From contig JACCWU010000323.1 of the NCBI GenBank assembly GCA_013697465.1, positions 1 through 18,184 on the forward strand: 18,184 bases of DNA, in the 5' to 3' direction. This document shows positions 12,002 to 18,184 of the stretch, one piece after another. This DNA comes from Actinomycetota bacterium. GTDB lineage: Bacteria; Actinomycetota; Thermoleophilia; Gaiellales; Gaiellaceae. Below the pieces are notes generated by a model. The model was not told where the DNA came from, ran no database searches, and saw only the letters and a list, made by a program, of their open reading frames with translations. The number at the start of each line of letters is the position of its first letter. Within the stretch, counting starts at the first letter, position 1. Position numbers and translations under genes: made by a program.

Positions 12002-13486
12002 ATGATCGACGCGGCGTTCGCCGAGCTGCAGGGGAAGCTGCGCGCGTTCTGGCCGAACGTGACGCTGCGCTCGATCGGCGAGATCGAGCGGACGGTCGTC
12101 GTCGTCCACTCTCTCAGCTTCGACGTCCCGGACCACCTCATTCCCGTCTTCCCAGCCTACGAGGAGCGGTTCCTGTGCCTCGTCCTGAGCCTTCTGCGCG
12201 CGCCGCGCTCGCGCGTGATCTACGTGACCTCGCAGCCGATCCATGCGCGCGTGCTCGACTACTACTTCGGGCTGGTTCCGGAGCTCGACAGGCCGGAAGC
12301 GCGGGATCGTTTCATCGCAGTCTCGCTCGTGGATGGACGGAACCAGCCGCTCGCCCGGAAGCTGCTCGCGCGCCCGGGTGCGATCCGCCGGATCCGATCG
12401 CTGATCGGCGACGCGGAGCTCGCCTTCGTTCTTCCCTTCTGCATGACCGACGACGAGGTTCAGCTCGCGGTGAGCCTGGGCCTCCCGATCTACGGTTGCC
12501 ATCCTGCGCTCAACCTGCTCGGCACGAAGCGAGGCAGCCGGCGCCTGTTCGCCGACGAAGGTGTGCCACATCCGGCTGGGCTCGAGGTCGACGGCGAGCG
12601 GGAGCTCCCGGCGGCGCTTCGGGAGCTGAAGCGGTTGAGCCCTGACGCTCGTAATGCGGTCCTCAAGCTGGACAGGGGCGTGAGCGGCCTCGGCAACGCA
12701 ATCGTCGATCTGGCTGCCGCCGAGGACGACCTTCGCGACGCGATCGAGCTCGAAGACACGGAGCTCACAGTCGACGAGTACCTTGCCGCCCTCGACGCGG
12801 AGGGCGGCATCGTGGAGGAGCGCATCGCGGGCGAGACGTTCAGGAGCCCGAGCGTTCAGCTTCGGATGAGCCCCACGGGGCAGGTGGACATCATGTCCAC
12901 GCACGACCAAGTCCTGGGCGGGCCGCACGGGCATACGTACTTCGGCTGCCACTTTCCTGCCGACCAGGAGTACTCGGCCCAGATCGCGACCGAAGGGCTG
13001 AAAGTAGGGCGACGACTCGCCCGCGAAGGCGTGATCGGTCGCGCGTCCGTGGACTTCGCCGCGGTCACAGGAGATGCCGGTGAGTGGCGTCCGTACGCCC
13101 TCGAGATCAACGTGCGCTGCGGCGGAACGACACATCCGCTCTTTGCTCTAACGGCTCTCACGGACGGCGCCTACGACGGGCTGACCGGCGAGTTTCGTAC
13201 CCGCCAGGGCCTCCTCAAGCACTATGCGGCCACCGACCATCTCGACTCCCCCGCCTACCAGTCGCTGACGCCGGACGACCTTCTGGACGTCGTGGCCGAG
13301 AGAGGTCTCGGCTGGGACCGCGAGCACGAGTCGGGTGTGGTCCTGCACATGGTCAGCGCCCTGGCCGTGGCAGGCCGCATCGGGCTGACTGCGATCGGCG
13401 ACACGCTCGAAGAGGCGCGCGCCCGGTACTACGACGTCAAGGCGGCGGCCGACCAGGCGGCTGGCGCCGGTTCCGCACCGCGGTAG
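12002..13486 (+). CDS. ATP-grasp peptide ligase, PGM1-related, with preATP-grasp domain
   Basis: A 494-residue protein predicted to join a carboxylate to an amine with ATP, forming a peptide-like bond. Residues about 30-165 form the preATP-grasp domain (VVHSLSFDVPDHLIPVFPAY..., VIYVTSQPIHARVLDYYFGL). ATP-grasp follows: GTKRGSRRLFADEGVPHPAG (174-193), a conserved Lys/Gly loop AVLKLDRGVSGLGNA (219-233), acidic VEERIAG (271-277), and the metal site EINVRCGG (368-375). This architecture matches proteins annotated as peptide ligase PGM1-related, named after the pheganomycin peptide ligase. The family assignment is from memory. The ATG at 12002 was chosen because the open frame upstream runs back through the divergent SDR start. 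A reductase gene follows within 10 bp, indicating an operon. The substrate is unknown; a small peptide or amino-acid conjugate is most likely. Confidence 0.85.
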   Translation: MIDAAFAELQGKLRAFWPNVTLRSIGEIERTVVVVHSLSFDVPDHLIPVFPAYEERFLCLVLSLLRAPRSRVIYVTSQPIHARVLDYYFGLVPELDRPEARDRFIAVSLVDGRNQPLARKLLARPGAIRRIRSLIGDAELAFVLPFCMTDDEVQLAVSLGLPIYGCHPALNLLGTKRGSRRLFADEGVPHPAGLEVDGERELPAALRELKRLSPDARNAVLKLDRGVSGLGNAIVDLAAAEDDLRDAIELEDTELTVDEYLAALDAEGGIVEERIAGETFRSPSVQLRMSPTGQVDIMSTHDQVLGGPHGHTYFGCHFPADQEYSAQIATEGLKVGRRLAREGVIGRASVDFAAVTGDAGEWRPYALEINVRCGGTTHPLFALTALTDGAYDGLTGEFRTRQGLLKHYAATDHLDSPAYQSLTPDDLLDVVAERGLGWDREHESGVVLHMVSALAVAGRIGLTAIGDTLEEARARYYDVKAAADQAAGAGSAPR

Positions 13487-13496
13487 GGTGGCCGCC

Positions 13497-14429
13497 GTGG
13501 AGCACCGCAACGTCGGAACCTCGGACCTCGACGTTTCGGTGGTCGGTTTGGGCTGCAACAACTTCGGGGGCCGGATCGACCTCGAACGCACGCGAGCCGT
13601 TGTGGACGCTGCACTCGATGCCGGGGTCACGTTCTTCGACACCGCCGACGTCTACGGCAACCGCGGCGGCAGCGAGCGCTTTCTCGGAGAGATCCTCGAC
13701 GGCCGGCGCGAGCAGGTCGTGCTCGCGACGAAGTTCGGCTGGGATCTGGGCGCGGACGGCGATGCGCTGCGCGGCTCGGGAGAGTACGTTCGCCAAGCGA
13801 TCGACGCTTCGCTCGAGCGACTCCGCACCGACCGCGTCGACCTCTACTACTACCACCGTCCCGATGGAGTGACGCCCTTTGAGGAGACGTTGGGTGCGAT
13901 GCACGAGCTCGTGCAGGAGGGGAAGACGCGCTTCATCGGCTGCTCGAACCTCACGCCCGAGCAGCTGCGCGAGGTCGAGGAGATCGTGCGCTCGACGGGC
14001 ATCGCTCCGATCGTCGCGCTCCAGAACGAGTACAGCCTCCTCGAGCGAGAGGCGGAGGCCGAGGTTCTCCCGCTCTGCCGGGAGCACGGCATCGGCTTCG
14101 TCCCCTACTTTCCGCTCGCGAGCGGGCTCCTGACGGGCAAGTACCGCCGCGGCGAGACAGCGCCCGCGGGTAGCCGGCTCGAGGGTCGTGCGGATCGGCT
14201 GAAGGACGACAGGTTGCGACAGGTGGAAGAGCTCGAGCGCTTCGCCGGCGAGCGCGGCCATACGCTGCTCGAGCTGGCCATCGGTGCGCTCGCGTCGACT
14301 CCAGGCGTGGCCTCGGTCATCGCCGGGGCGACGACGCCGGATCAGGTTTGCGCGAACGCAGCTGCCGGCTCGTGGCGGCTCACGGCGGATGATCTCGAAG
14401 CACTCGGCGCGCTCGAATCCGTGGTCTAG
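13497..14429 (+). CDS. Aldo/keto reductase
   Basis: A 310-residue NADPH-dependent TIM-barrel oxidoreductase. The catalytic tetrad is visible as D48 (FFDTADVYG), Y53, K79 (ATKFGW) and H120 (YYYHRPDG). The C-terminal cofactor region ASTPGVASVIAGATTPDQVCANA (about 262-284) is typical of the AKR family that includes plant-stress and YajO/Tas-like enzymes. The GTG at 13497 is preferred because GGTGG lies 5 nt upstream. An in-frame GTG at 13488 is possible. It lies 10 bp after the ATP-grasp ligase stop, so the two are almost certainly co-transcribed and may act on the same metabolite. The substrate is unknown. Confidence 0.92.
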   Translation: MEHRNVGTSDLDVSVVGLGCNNFGGRIDLERTRAVVDAALDAGVTFFDTADVYGNRGGSERFLGEILDGRREQVVLATKFGWDLGADGDALRGSGEYVRQAIDASLERLRTDRVDLYYYHRPDGVTPFEETLGAMHELVQEGKTRFIGCSNLTPEQLREVEEIVRSTGIAPIVALQNEYSLLEREAEAEVLPLCREHGIGFVPYFPLASGLLTGKYRRGETAPAGSRLEGRADRLKDDRLRQVEELERFAGERGHTLLELAIGALASTPGVASVIAGATTPDQVCANAAAGSWRLTADDLEALGALESVV

Positions 14430-14545
14430 CTCGCACGGACGATGCGTGAGCTGCCTACCGGGCTCCGTCACCTTCCTCGTCGCGCCTGGGTTTCGACGGC
14501 GCGCTCGCCCGCGGCGGCTGACCGGGGACATCGTCTTCACGCGGG

Positions 14546-14551
14546 TACCCT
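14546..14551 (+). promoter_or_regulatory. -10 box TACCCT for typA
   Basis: TACCCT lies exactly 6 nt before the GTG start at 14558 and no Shine-Dalgarno is visible, again suggesting a leaderless transcript. No convincing -35 was found. Confidence 0.35.
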
Positions 14552-14557
14552 CGCCGG

Positions 14558-16396
14558 GTGCAGTTGCGCGAGGACATCCGTGACATCGCGATCGTCGCCC
14601 ACGTCGACCACGGGAAGACGACGCTCGTCGACGCGATGCTCTGGCAGTCGGGCTCCTTCCGCGAGAACCAGGACGTCGCCGACCGCGTGCTCGACTCGAT
14701 GGACCTCGAGCGCGAGAAGGGAATCACGATCCTGGCCAAGTCGACGGCCGTCCGCTGGGGCGGGTTCAAGATCAACATCGTCGACACGCCGGGCCACGCG
14801 GACTTCGGCGGTGAGGGCGAGCGCGCGCTGACGATGGTCGACGGCGTCCTGCTGCTCGTGGACGCGAGCGAGGGACCGCTGCCGCAGACCCGCTTCGTCC
14901 TGCGCAAGGCGCTCGAGTCGCGGCTGCCCGTAATCCTCGTCGTGAACAAGGTCGACCGGCCGGACGCTCGCATCGAAGAGGTCGTGAACGAGGTGTACGA
15001 GCTCTTCCTCGATCTCGACGCCGACGAGAGCCAGATCGAGTTCCCGATCGTGTACGCCAACGCGCGGGCGGGTCGGGCAGGTCTCGAGCCGGTGAACCTC
15101 GCGGACGACCTGCGCCCGCTCTTCGACACGCTGCTCACGGCGATCCCGGCGCCCGCCTTCGAGGAAGGACATCCGCTGCAGGCGCACGTCACGAACCTCG
15201 ATGCCTCCCCCTACGTCGGCCGGCTCGCGCTGTGCCGCATCCGTCAGGGGACGATCCGCAACGGACAGCAGATCGCCTGGTGTCGCGCCGACGGCCGGAT
15301 CGAGCGCGCAAAGGTGACCGAGCTCTACGTGACCGAGGCCCTCGACCGAGTCGAGGCCGAGGAGGCGGGCCCGGGCGAGCTCATCGCAGTTGCCGGGCTC
15401 GCGGAGGTGACGATCGGCGAGACGCTGGCCGACCCGGACGATCCGCGCCCGCTGCCGGTCATCGGCGTGGACGAGCCAAGTCTCTCGATGACGATCGGCG
15501 TCAACACCTCACCGCTCTCGGGCGAGGACGGCAACCGCCTGACCGCGACCATGATCAAGGCCCGTCTCGACCAGGAGCTGGTCGGCAACGTCTCGCTGCG
15601 CGTCCTTCCCACCGAGCGGCCGGATGCCTGGGAGGTGCAGGGACGCGGCGAGCTGCAGCTCGCGGTGCTCGTCGAGCTGATGCGGCGCGAGGGCTTCGAG
15701 CTCTCGGTCGGCAAGCCGCAAGTCGTCACGCGTGACATCGACGGGAAGGTGCACGAGCCCGTGGAGCGGCTCGCGATAGACGCACCGGAGGAGTACGTCG
15801 GCGTGATCACGCAGCTGCTCGCGCTCCGCAAGGGCCGCCTCGAGCAGCTCGTCAACCACAAGACGGGGTGGGTGCGGATGGAATACCTTGTGCCTGCGCG
15901 CGGGCTGATCGGCTTCCGCACCGAGTTCTTGACCGAGACGCGCGGCACCGGCATCCTCCACCACGTCTTCCACGGCTACGAGCCGTGGCACGGCGAGCTG
16001 CGGACGCGACCGACCGGCAGCCTCGTGGCCGACCGGCGCGGTCCCACGACCTCGTTCGCGCTGCTCAACCTGCAGGAGCGCGGCCAGCTCTTCGTCCGGC
16101 CTGGAACGGAGGTCTACGAGGGCATGGTGGTCGGCGAGAACGCGCGGGCCGGTGATCTCGACGTGAACGCGACGAAGGAGCGGAAGCTCTCGAACATGCG
16201 GTCGCCGACCGCGGACGAGCTCGTCAGGCTGATCCCTCCGCGGCCGCTCTTCCTCGAGCAGGCGCTCGAGTTCATCGGTGACGACGAGTGCGTCGAGGTG
16301 ACGCCGCTCAACGTCCGTCTCCGGAAGGTCGAGCTCTCAGCGCAGAAGCGGCAGACCGCCGCGTCACGCCGCGCGCGCGGGTTGGCGGCGGTCTAG
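14558..16396 (+). CDS. typA: Ribosome-associated translational GTPase TypA/BipA
   Basis: A 612-residue GTPase related to EF-G and LepA that binds ribosomes under stress and aids large-subunit assembly and cold growth. GTPase motifs: G1 AHVDHGKTT (14-22), G2 EKGITI (53-58), G3 DTPGHADFGG (76-85), G4 NKVD (130-133). EF-G-like domains II, III and V follow, then the BipA-specific C-terminal domain, recognisable by GLIGFRTEFLTETRGTGILH and GTEVYEGMVVGENARAGDLD-like sequence and the KERKLSNMRS element. The length is normal for the family. The GTG start directly precedes the conserved LRxDIRDIAIVAHVDHGKTT. It stands alone, 128 bp after the reductase, and converges with the helicase (4 bp between stops). 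Confidence 0.96.
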   Translation: MQLREDIRDIAIVAHVDHGKTTLVDAMLWQSGSFRENQDVADRVLDSMDLEREKGITILAKSTAVRWGGFKINIVDTPGHADFGGEGERALTMVDGVLLLVDASEGPLPQTRFVLRKALESRLPVILVVNKVDRPDARIEEVVNEVYELFLDLDADESQIEFPIVYANARAGRAGLEPVNLADDLRPLFDTLLTAIPAPAFEEGHPLQAHVTNLDASPYVGRLALCRIRQGTIRNGQQIAWCRADGRIERAKVTELYVTEALDRVEAEEAGPGELIAVAGLAEVTIGETLADPDDPRPLPVIGVDEPSLSMTIGVNTSPLSGEDGNRLTATMIKARLDQELVGNVSLRVLPTERPDAWEVQGRGELQLAVLVELMRREGFELSVGKPQVVTRDIDGKVHEPVERLAIDAPEEYVGVITQLLALRKGRLEQLVNHKTGWVRMEYLVPARGLIGFRTEFLTETRGTGILHHVFHGYEPWHGELRTRPTGSLVADRRGPTTSFALLNLQERGQLFVRPGTEVYEGMVVGENARAGDLDVNATKERKLSNMRSPTADELVRLIPPRPLFLEQALEFIGDDECVEVTPLNVRLRKVELSAQKRQTAASRRARGLAAV

Positions 16397-16400
16397 CGAG

Positions 16401-17570
16401 TTACCACTTCGAGCCGCGCCTGCGGCGGCTCGTGTACATGAGCTTGGGGCGAGCCGAGCGCATGCCGGCCTGCTCGAACTGCTCGCGGTGGCCGAGCCTG
16501 CGTGCGACGTGGCTCGTGTCCGCTTGCTGCTCGGGCAGGACGAAAGTGATCGCCTTGCCGCTGCGGCCGGCACGGCCCGTGCGGCCCGTTCGATGGACGT
16601 AGTCCTTGTGCTCGACCGGCGGGTCGAAGTTGATCACGTGCGTGATGTCGTCGAGGTCGAGGCCGCGCGCCGCGACGTCCGTCGCGACGAGCGTCGATAC
16701 CTTCCCGCTCTCGAATCGCGCGAGAGCCCGTTCGCGAGCGTTCTGGGACATGTCGCCGTGCATCGCGACCGCACGTACGTCCTCGTGTGCCAGCCTCTTG
16801 ACGAGCCGGTCCGCGCCGCGCTTCGTCCGCACGAACACGAGGGTGAGCCCCTCGGTCGAGCGAATGTGCTGGATGAGTGTCCCGACTTTCGTATCGGCCG
16901 TGACGGGGACGAACGAGTGCTCGATCTCCACGGGCTCCGTATGCACGAGCTCCGCCTCGAAGTGCGAAGGGCTCGTGGTGTACGCGTGTGCCAGCTCGCC
17001 GACCGGGCCGTCGAGCGTGGCCGAGAAGAACATCGTCTGGCGATTGCTCGGCAGGCGGCGGACGAGCCGGTCGACCTGCGGCTTGAAGCCCATGTCGAGC
17101 ATCCGGTCGGCCTCGTCAAGGACGAGCATGCGAACGTGGGTGAGGTCTACGAGACGACGCGTGGCGAGATCCTCGAGTCGTCCCGGCGTTGCGACGAGGA
17201 CGTGGGCCCTGGCGGCGCGTTTCGCCTGCGCCATGAGCGGCATGCCGCCGTACACGGCGGCGATGGTGAGGCCCTTGGTCGGAGCCAGCGCCTCGAGCTC
17301 CCCGCTGACTTGCGCTGCGAGCTCGCGGGTCGGTACCAGGACGAGCGCCGACGGCCTCGCATCGGTCGTCGTCGTGCGCTCGAGGATGGGCAGGGCGAAC
17401 GCGAGCGTCTTCCCCGACCCCGTCGGCGAGCGCGCGAGCACGTCGAGCCCGGCGAGCGCGTCCGGCAGGACGAGCGCCTGGATCCGGAACGGCTGGTGAA
17501 TCGAGCGGGCGGCGAGCGCGTCGACGATGGGCGCAGACACGCCGAGCTCGCGGAAGGACTGGTGGGACAT
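16401..17570 (-). CDS. DEAD-box ATP-dependent RNA helicase (RhlE-like)
   Basis: A 389-residue cytoplasmic RNA helicase. Motifs in order: Q motif FRIQ (28-31), motif I SPTGSGKT (48-55, with Ser where Ala is usual), Ia PTREL (80-84), Ib TPGR (128-131), II DEAD (152-155), III SAT (183-185), V ATDVAARGLDL (296-306) and VI HRTGRTGRAGR (326-336). The C-terminal extension is short and basic, ending RRRRGSKW, which could assist RNA binding. Length and motifs fit the minimal RhlE group rather than DeaD, which has a longer RNA-binding tail. The ATG at 17570 has AAAGGAG upstream at a long 12-nt spacing. The leader contains hairpins and a possible 18-codon uORF, hinting at post-transcriptional control. 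Confidence 0.95.
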   Translation of the reverse strand: MSHQSFRELGVSAPIVDALAARSIHQPFRIQALVLPDALAGLDVLARSPTGSGKTLAFALPILERTTTTDARPSALVLVPTRELAAQVSGELEALAPTKGLTIAAVYGGMPLMAQAKRAARAHVLVATPGRLEDLATRRLVDLTHVRMLVLDEADRMLDMGFKPQVDRLVRRLPSNRQTMFFSATLDGPVGELAHAYTTSPSHFEAELVHTEPVEIEHSFVPVTADTKVGTLIQHIRSTEGLTLVFVRTKRGADRLVKRLAHEDVRAVAMHGDMSQNARERALARFESGKVSTLVATDVAARGLDLDDITHVINFDPPVEHKDYVHRTGRTGRAGRSGKAITFVLPEQQADTSHVARRLGHREQFEQAGMRSARPKLMYTSRRRRGSKW

Positions 17571-17587
17571 ATAGTTGTTCGACTCCT

Positions 17588-17644
17588 TTACGGGTTCGAG
17601 ACTTGCCTACCTCGAAACACCCGAAGGAGGAACGAGAAGCTCAT
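17588..17644 (-). CDS. Possible 18-codon upstream ORF in the helicase leader
   Basis: ATG at 17644, peptide MSFSFLLRVFRGRQVSNP, TAA at 17588-17590. The stop codon overlaps the start of the helicase Shine-Dalgarno (TAAAGGAG). Terminating ribosomes would sit on the helicase initiation region, as in translational-coupling or attenuation leaders. It has only a weak ribosome-binding site of its own (GTGAG). It is too short to judge by codon use. Confidence 0.25.
   Translation of the reverse strand: MSFSFLLRVFRGRQVSNP
17592..17622 (-). promoter_or_regulatory. Hairpin in the helicase 5' leader
   Basis: TTCGAG/CTCGAA pair exactly around a 10-nt loop. The stem is extended by GGG/CCC across a 3-nt bulge (17592-17600 with 17611-17622). 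It lies just upstream of the Shine-Dalgarno and could influence helicase translation, for example in the cold. Confidence 0.35.
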
Positions 17645-17646
17645 CT

Positions 17647-17674
17647 CACGGGGGCGGCAGGATGCCGTCCCGTG
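17647..17674. terminator. GC-rich hairpin between the tRNA fragment and the helicase gene
   Basis: A 12-bp stem with one bulged G and one G-U pair closes a 3-nt loop (CACGGGGGCGGCA against TGCCGTCCCGTG). On the minus strand it follows the tRNA-Arg fragment by about 43 nt. It is thus well placed to have terminated the original tRNA transcript, or to belong to the helicase leader. Confidence 0.4.
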
Positions 17675-17716
17675 CCCCCACGGTAGCAGCAGCTCCACTC
17701 GAGGCGTCCGGAACGA

Positions 17717-17757
17717 TGCCCCCGGCCGGAATCGAACCAGCGCACGCGGTTTAGGAA
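17717..17757 (-). tRNA. 3' fragment of tRNA-Arg (anticodon CCU): probable integration (att) site
   Basis: On the minus strand the segment reads anticodon loop TTCCTAA (17751-17757), 3' anticodon strand ACCGC, variable loop GTGC, T-arm GCTGG-TTCGATT-CCGGC, acceptor strand CGGGGGC (17718-17724) and discriminator A (17717), with no encoded CCA. This matches the 3' half of actinobacterial tRNA-Arg(CCU) as I remember it. The 5' half is absent: upstream sequence lacks GCCCCCG, lacks a D-arm, and the 5' anticodon strand reads GCGAC instead of the GCGGT needed for pairing. With a tyrosine recombinase gene 270 bp away, it is best read as an attachment-site remnant left by integration. The intact tRNA should lie at the far end of the element. 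Confidence 0.7.
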
Positions 17758-17788
17758 GTCGCGTGCATCTTCGCCGCGGGTGGCTTGG

Positions 17789-18031
17789 CTAAGCGGTTCT
17801 CATCCCGTCTGCGCTGCTTGCGCACCAGTACGCGCACCAGTGACCGGCCCTATCGGCTCGAACGCCTCCCCGACTTTGACCAAGATCGGGCCGGCAATCC
17901 AAAGCGCGAGAGCCGCCACCCATGGCTCGACACCAATCGACGAGGGCCATTTGTCCGAAAGCCCAGGCGCCGAGGACGAGGAATCCTGCGGCCCCCGCTG
18001 CTGCGGAGAGCATGAAGCAAAGCGTGCTCAT
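17789..18031 (-). CDS. Small putative membrane protein downstream of the integrase (possibly frameshifted)
   Basis: The ATG at 18031 overlaps the integrase stop codon (ATGA), suggesting coupling. The first 35 residues hold one strong hydrophobic helix (FMLSAAAGAAGFLVLGAWAF). After about residue 37 this frame becomes polar and Cys/Arg-rich. The integrase frame over 17800-17919 instead encodes a second hydrophobic helix (WVAALALWIAGPILVKVGEA) and then EPIGPVTGARTGAQAAQTG with a stop. A two-helix membrane protein interrupted by a frameshift near 17940-17950 is therefore likely. I recognise no family. Confidence 0.4.
   Translation of the reverse strand: MSTLCFMLSAAAGAAGFLVLGAWAFGQMALVDWCRAMGGGSRALDCRPDLGQSRGGVRADRAGHWCAYWCASSADGMRTA
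17800..17919 (-). other. Second-helix remnant in the alternative frame of the small membrane protein
   Basis: A GTG at 17919 opens a 39-codon frame with one hydrophobic helix and a repetitive GARTGAQAAQTG end, stopping at 17800-17802. It may be the displaced C-terminal half of the preceding ORF or an independent short peptide. Confidence 0.3.
17820..17841. repeat. Direct repeat GCGCACCAGT x2 between integrase and att fragment
   Basis: Two exact 10-bp copies (17820-17829 and 17832-17841) with a 12-bp period lie about 63 bp from the tRNA fragment. Position suits arm-type recombinase binding sites. The repeat also corresponds to the TGAR-TGAQ repeat of the alternative-frame peptide, so a purely coding origin is possible. 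Confidence 0.35.
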
Positions 18032-18184
18032 CCGGCTGCGATCGCAACGACCTTCCCGGCGGCGGTTCCGGTGAGGTAATTGTCGAGCCGTCGCGCATCC
18101 TCCTCGAGCTGGCCGGGGAGCTGATGCCGGTAGCGCGCCTGGACGCTCGGATTCGAGTGCCCCATGTACCGGTCGGCCCGATCC
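18028..18184 (-). CDS. Tyrosine recombinase / phage integrase, C-terminal end (5' part outside window)
   Basis: The last 51 residues of a site-specific recombinase. The frame enters from the right edge with DRADRYMGHSNPSVQARYRHQ. This fits the end of the catalytic domain: an LGHSS-like box with the conserved His, then the catalytic Tyr in ARYRH (equivalent to T-x-x-Y-x-H). The remainder (LPGQLEEDARRLDNYLTG...) is the usual charged C-terminal tail. The catalytic Arg residues and the core-binding domain lie beyond the window. Stop TGA at 18028-18030. It reads toward the tRNA-Arg fragment, the common arrangement of int next to its att site in integrative elements. Confidence 0.75.
   Translation of the reverse strand, partial: DRADRYMGHSNPSVQARYRHQLPGQLEEDARRLDNYLTGTAAGKVVAIAAG

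Noticed and set aside
11927..13135. 402-codon open frame opposite the ATP-grasp ligase
   Set aside because: Low-complexity composition and no domain signature, while the ligase frame on the other strand has clear motifs.
13488..13496. Aldo/keto reductase start at GTG 13488
   Set aside because: It would lie inside the GGTGG ribosome-binding site that is correctly spaced for GTG 13497. It remains possible.
14429..14451. Hairpin after the aldo/keto reductase stop
   Set aside because: Eight positions with one mismatch and one G-U pair, no T-tract; too weak to call a terminator.
17622..17650. Shine-Dalgarno-like GAAGGAGGAACG on the plus strand
   Set aside because: No start codon follows at a usable distance and no plus-strand gene is apparent here.
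17717..17800. Complete tRNA-Arg gene
   Set aside because: No matching 5' acceptor strand (GCCCCCG) or D-arm upstream, and the anticodon stem lacks two pairs. Only the 3' half is present.

Overview
The window is GC-rich, densely packed bacterial chromosomal DNA. Codon use, frequent GTG/TTG starts, several apparently leaderless genes with a TANNNT box about 6-8 nt before the start codon, and the protein families present all suggest an actinobacterium. Thermoleophilia (Gaiella/Solirubrobacter-like) is my best guess, but that is inference and not a database result.

Layout, left to right. (1) 1-396: the 3' end of an ABC-2 transporter permease. (2) 428-3112, minus: a large c-di-GMP signalling protein with GAF, GGDEF, GAF, GAF and HD-GYP domains. 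(3) 3155-5079, plus: an unknown protein translationally coupled to fumarylacetoacetase (tyrosine catabolism), convergent and overlapping with 5049-5951, minus, HMG-CoA lyase (leucine catabolism). Both enzymes release acetoacetate. (4) 6071-9628: a cell-envelope-looking cluster. A secreted protein with five Cys-pair repeats and a downstream L,D-transpeptidase lie on the minus strand. They are divergent from an ECF sigma factor that carries its own transmembrane helix and a Pro-rich tail. A 47-codon small ORF with a good Shine-Dalgarno sits in the divergent region. (5) 9664-11922: a frame-damaged universal stress protein, a short pterin-4a-carbinolamine dehydratase, a CDP-alcohol phosphatidyltransferase and an SDR oxidoreductase, with tail-to-tail overlaps. 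(6) 12002-14429, plus: an ATP-grasp ligase of the PGM1-related type followed by an aldo/keto reductase, probably one operon. (7) 14558-16396, plus: TypA/BipA GTPase. (8) 16401-17570, minus: DEAD-box RNA helicase with a structured leader. (9) 17717-18184: the edge of an integrated element, with a 3' fragment of a tRNA-Arg(CCU) gene, a small membrane-protein ORF that looks frameshifted, and the C-terminal end of a tyrosine recombinase running off the window.

The most interesting part is region 4. It combines a membrane-tethered sigma factor with no separate anti-sigma gene beside it, a secreted repeat protein and a peptidoglycan cross-linking enzyme around one divergent control region. This could be a self-contained envelope-sensing module. 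The second is the tRNA-anchored integration boundary at the right edge. No stretch longer than 300 bp lacks a gene. The longest non-coding pieces are the divergent region 8132-8419 (mostly covered by the small ORF and promoter candidates) and the helicase leader / att region 17571-17799.
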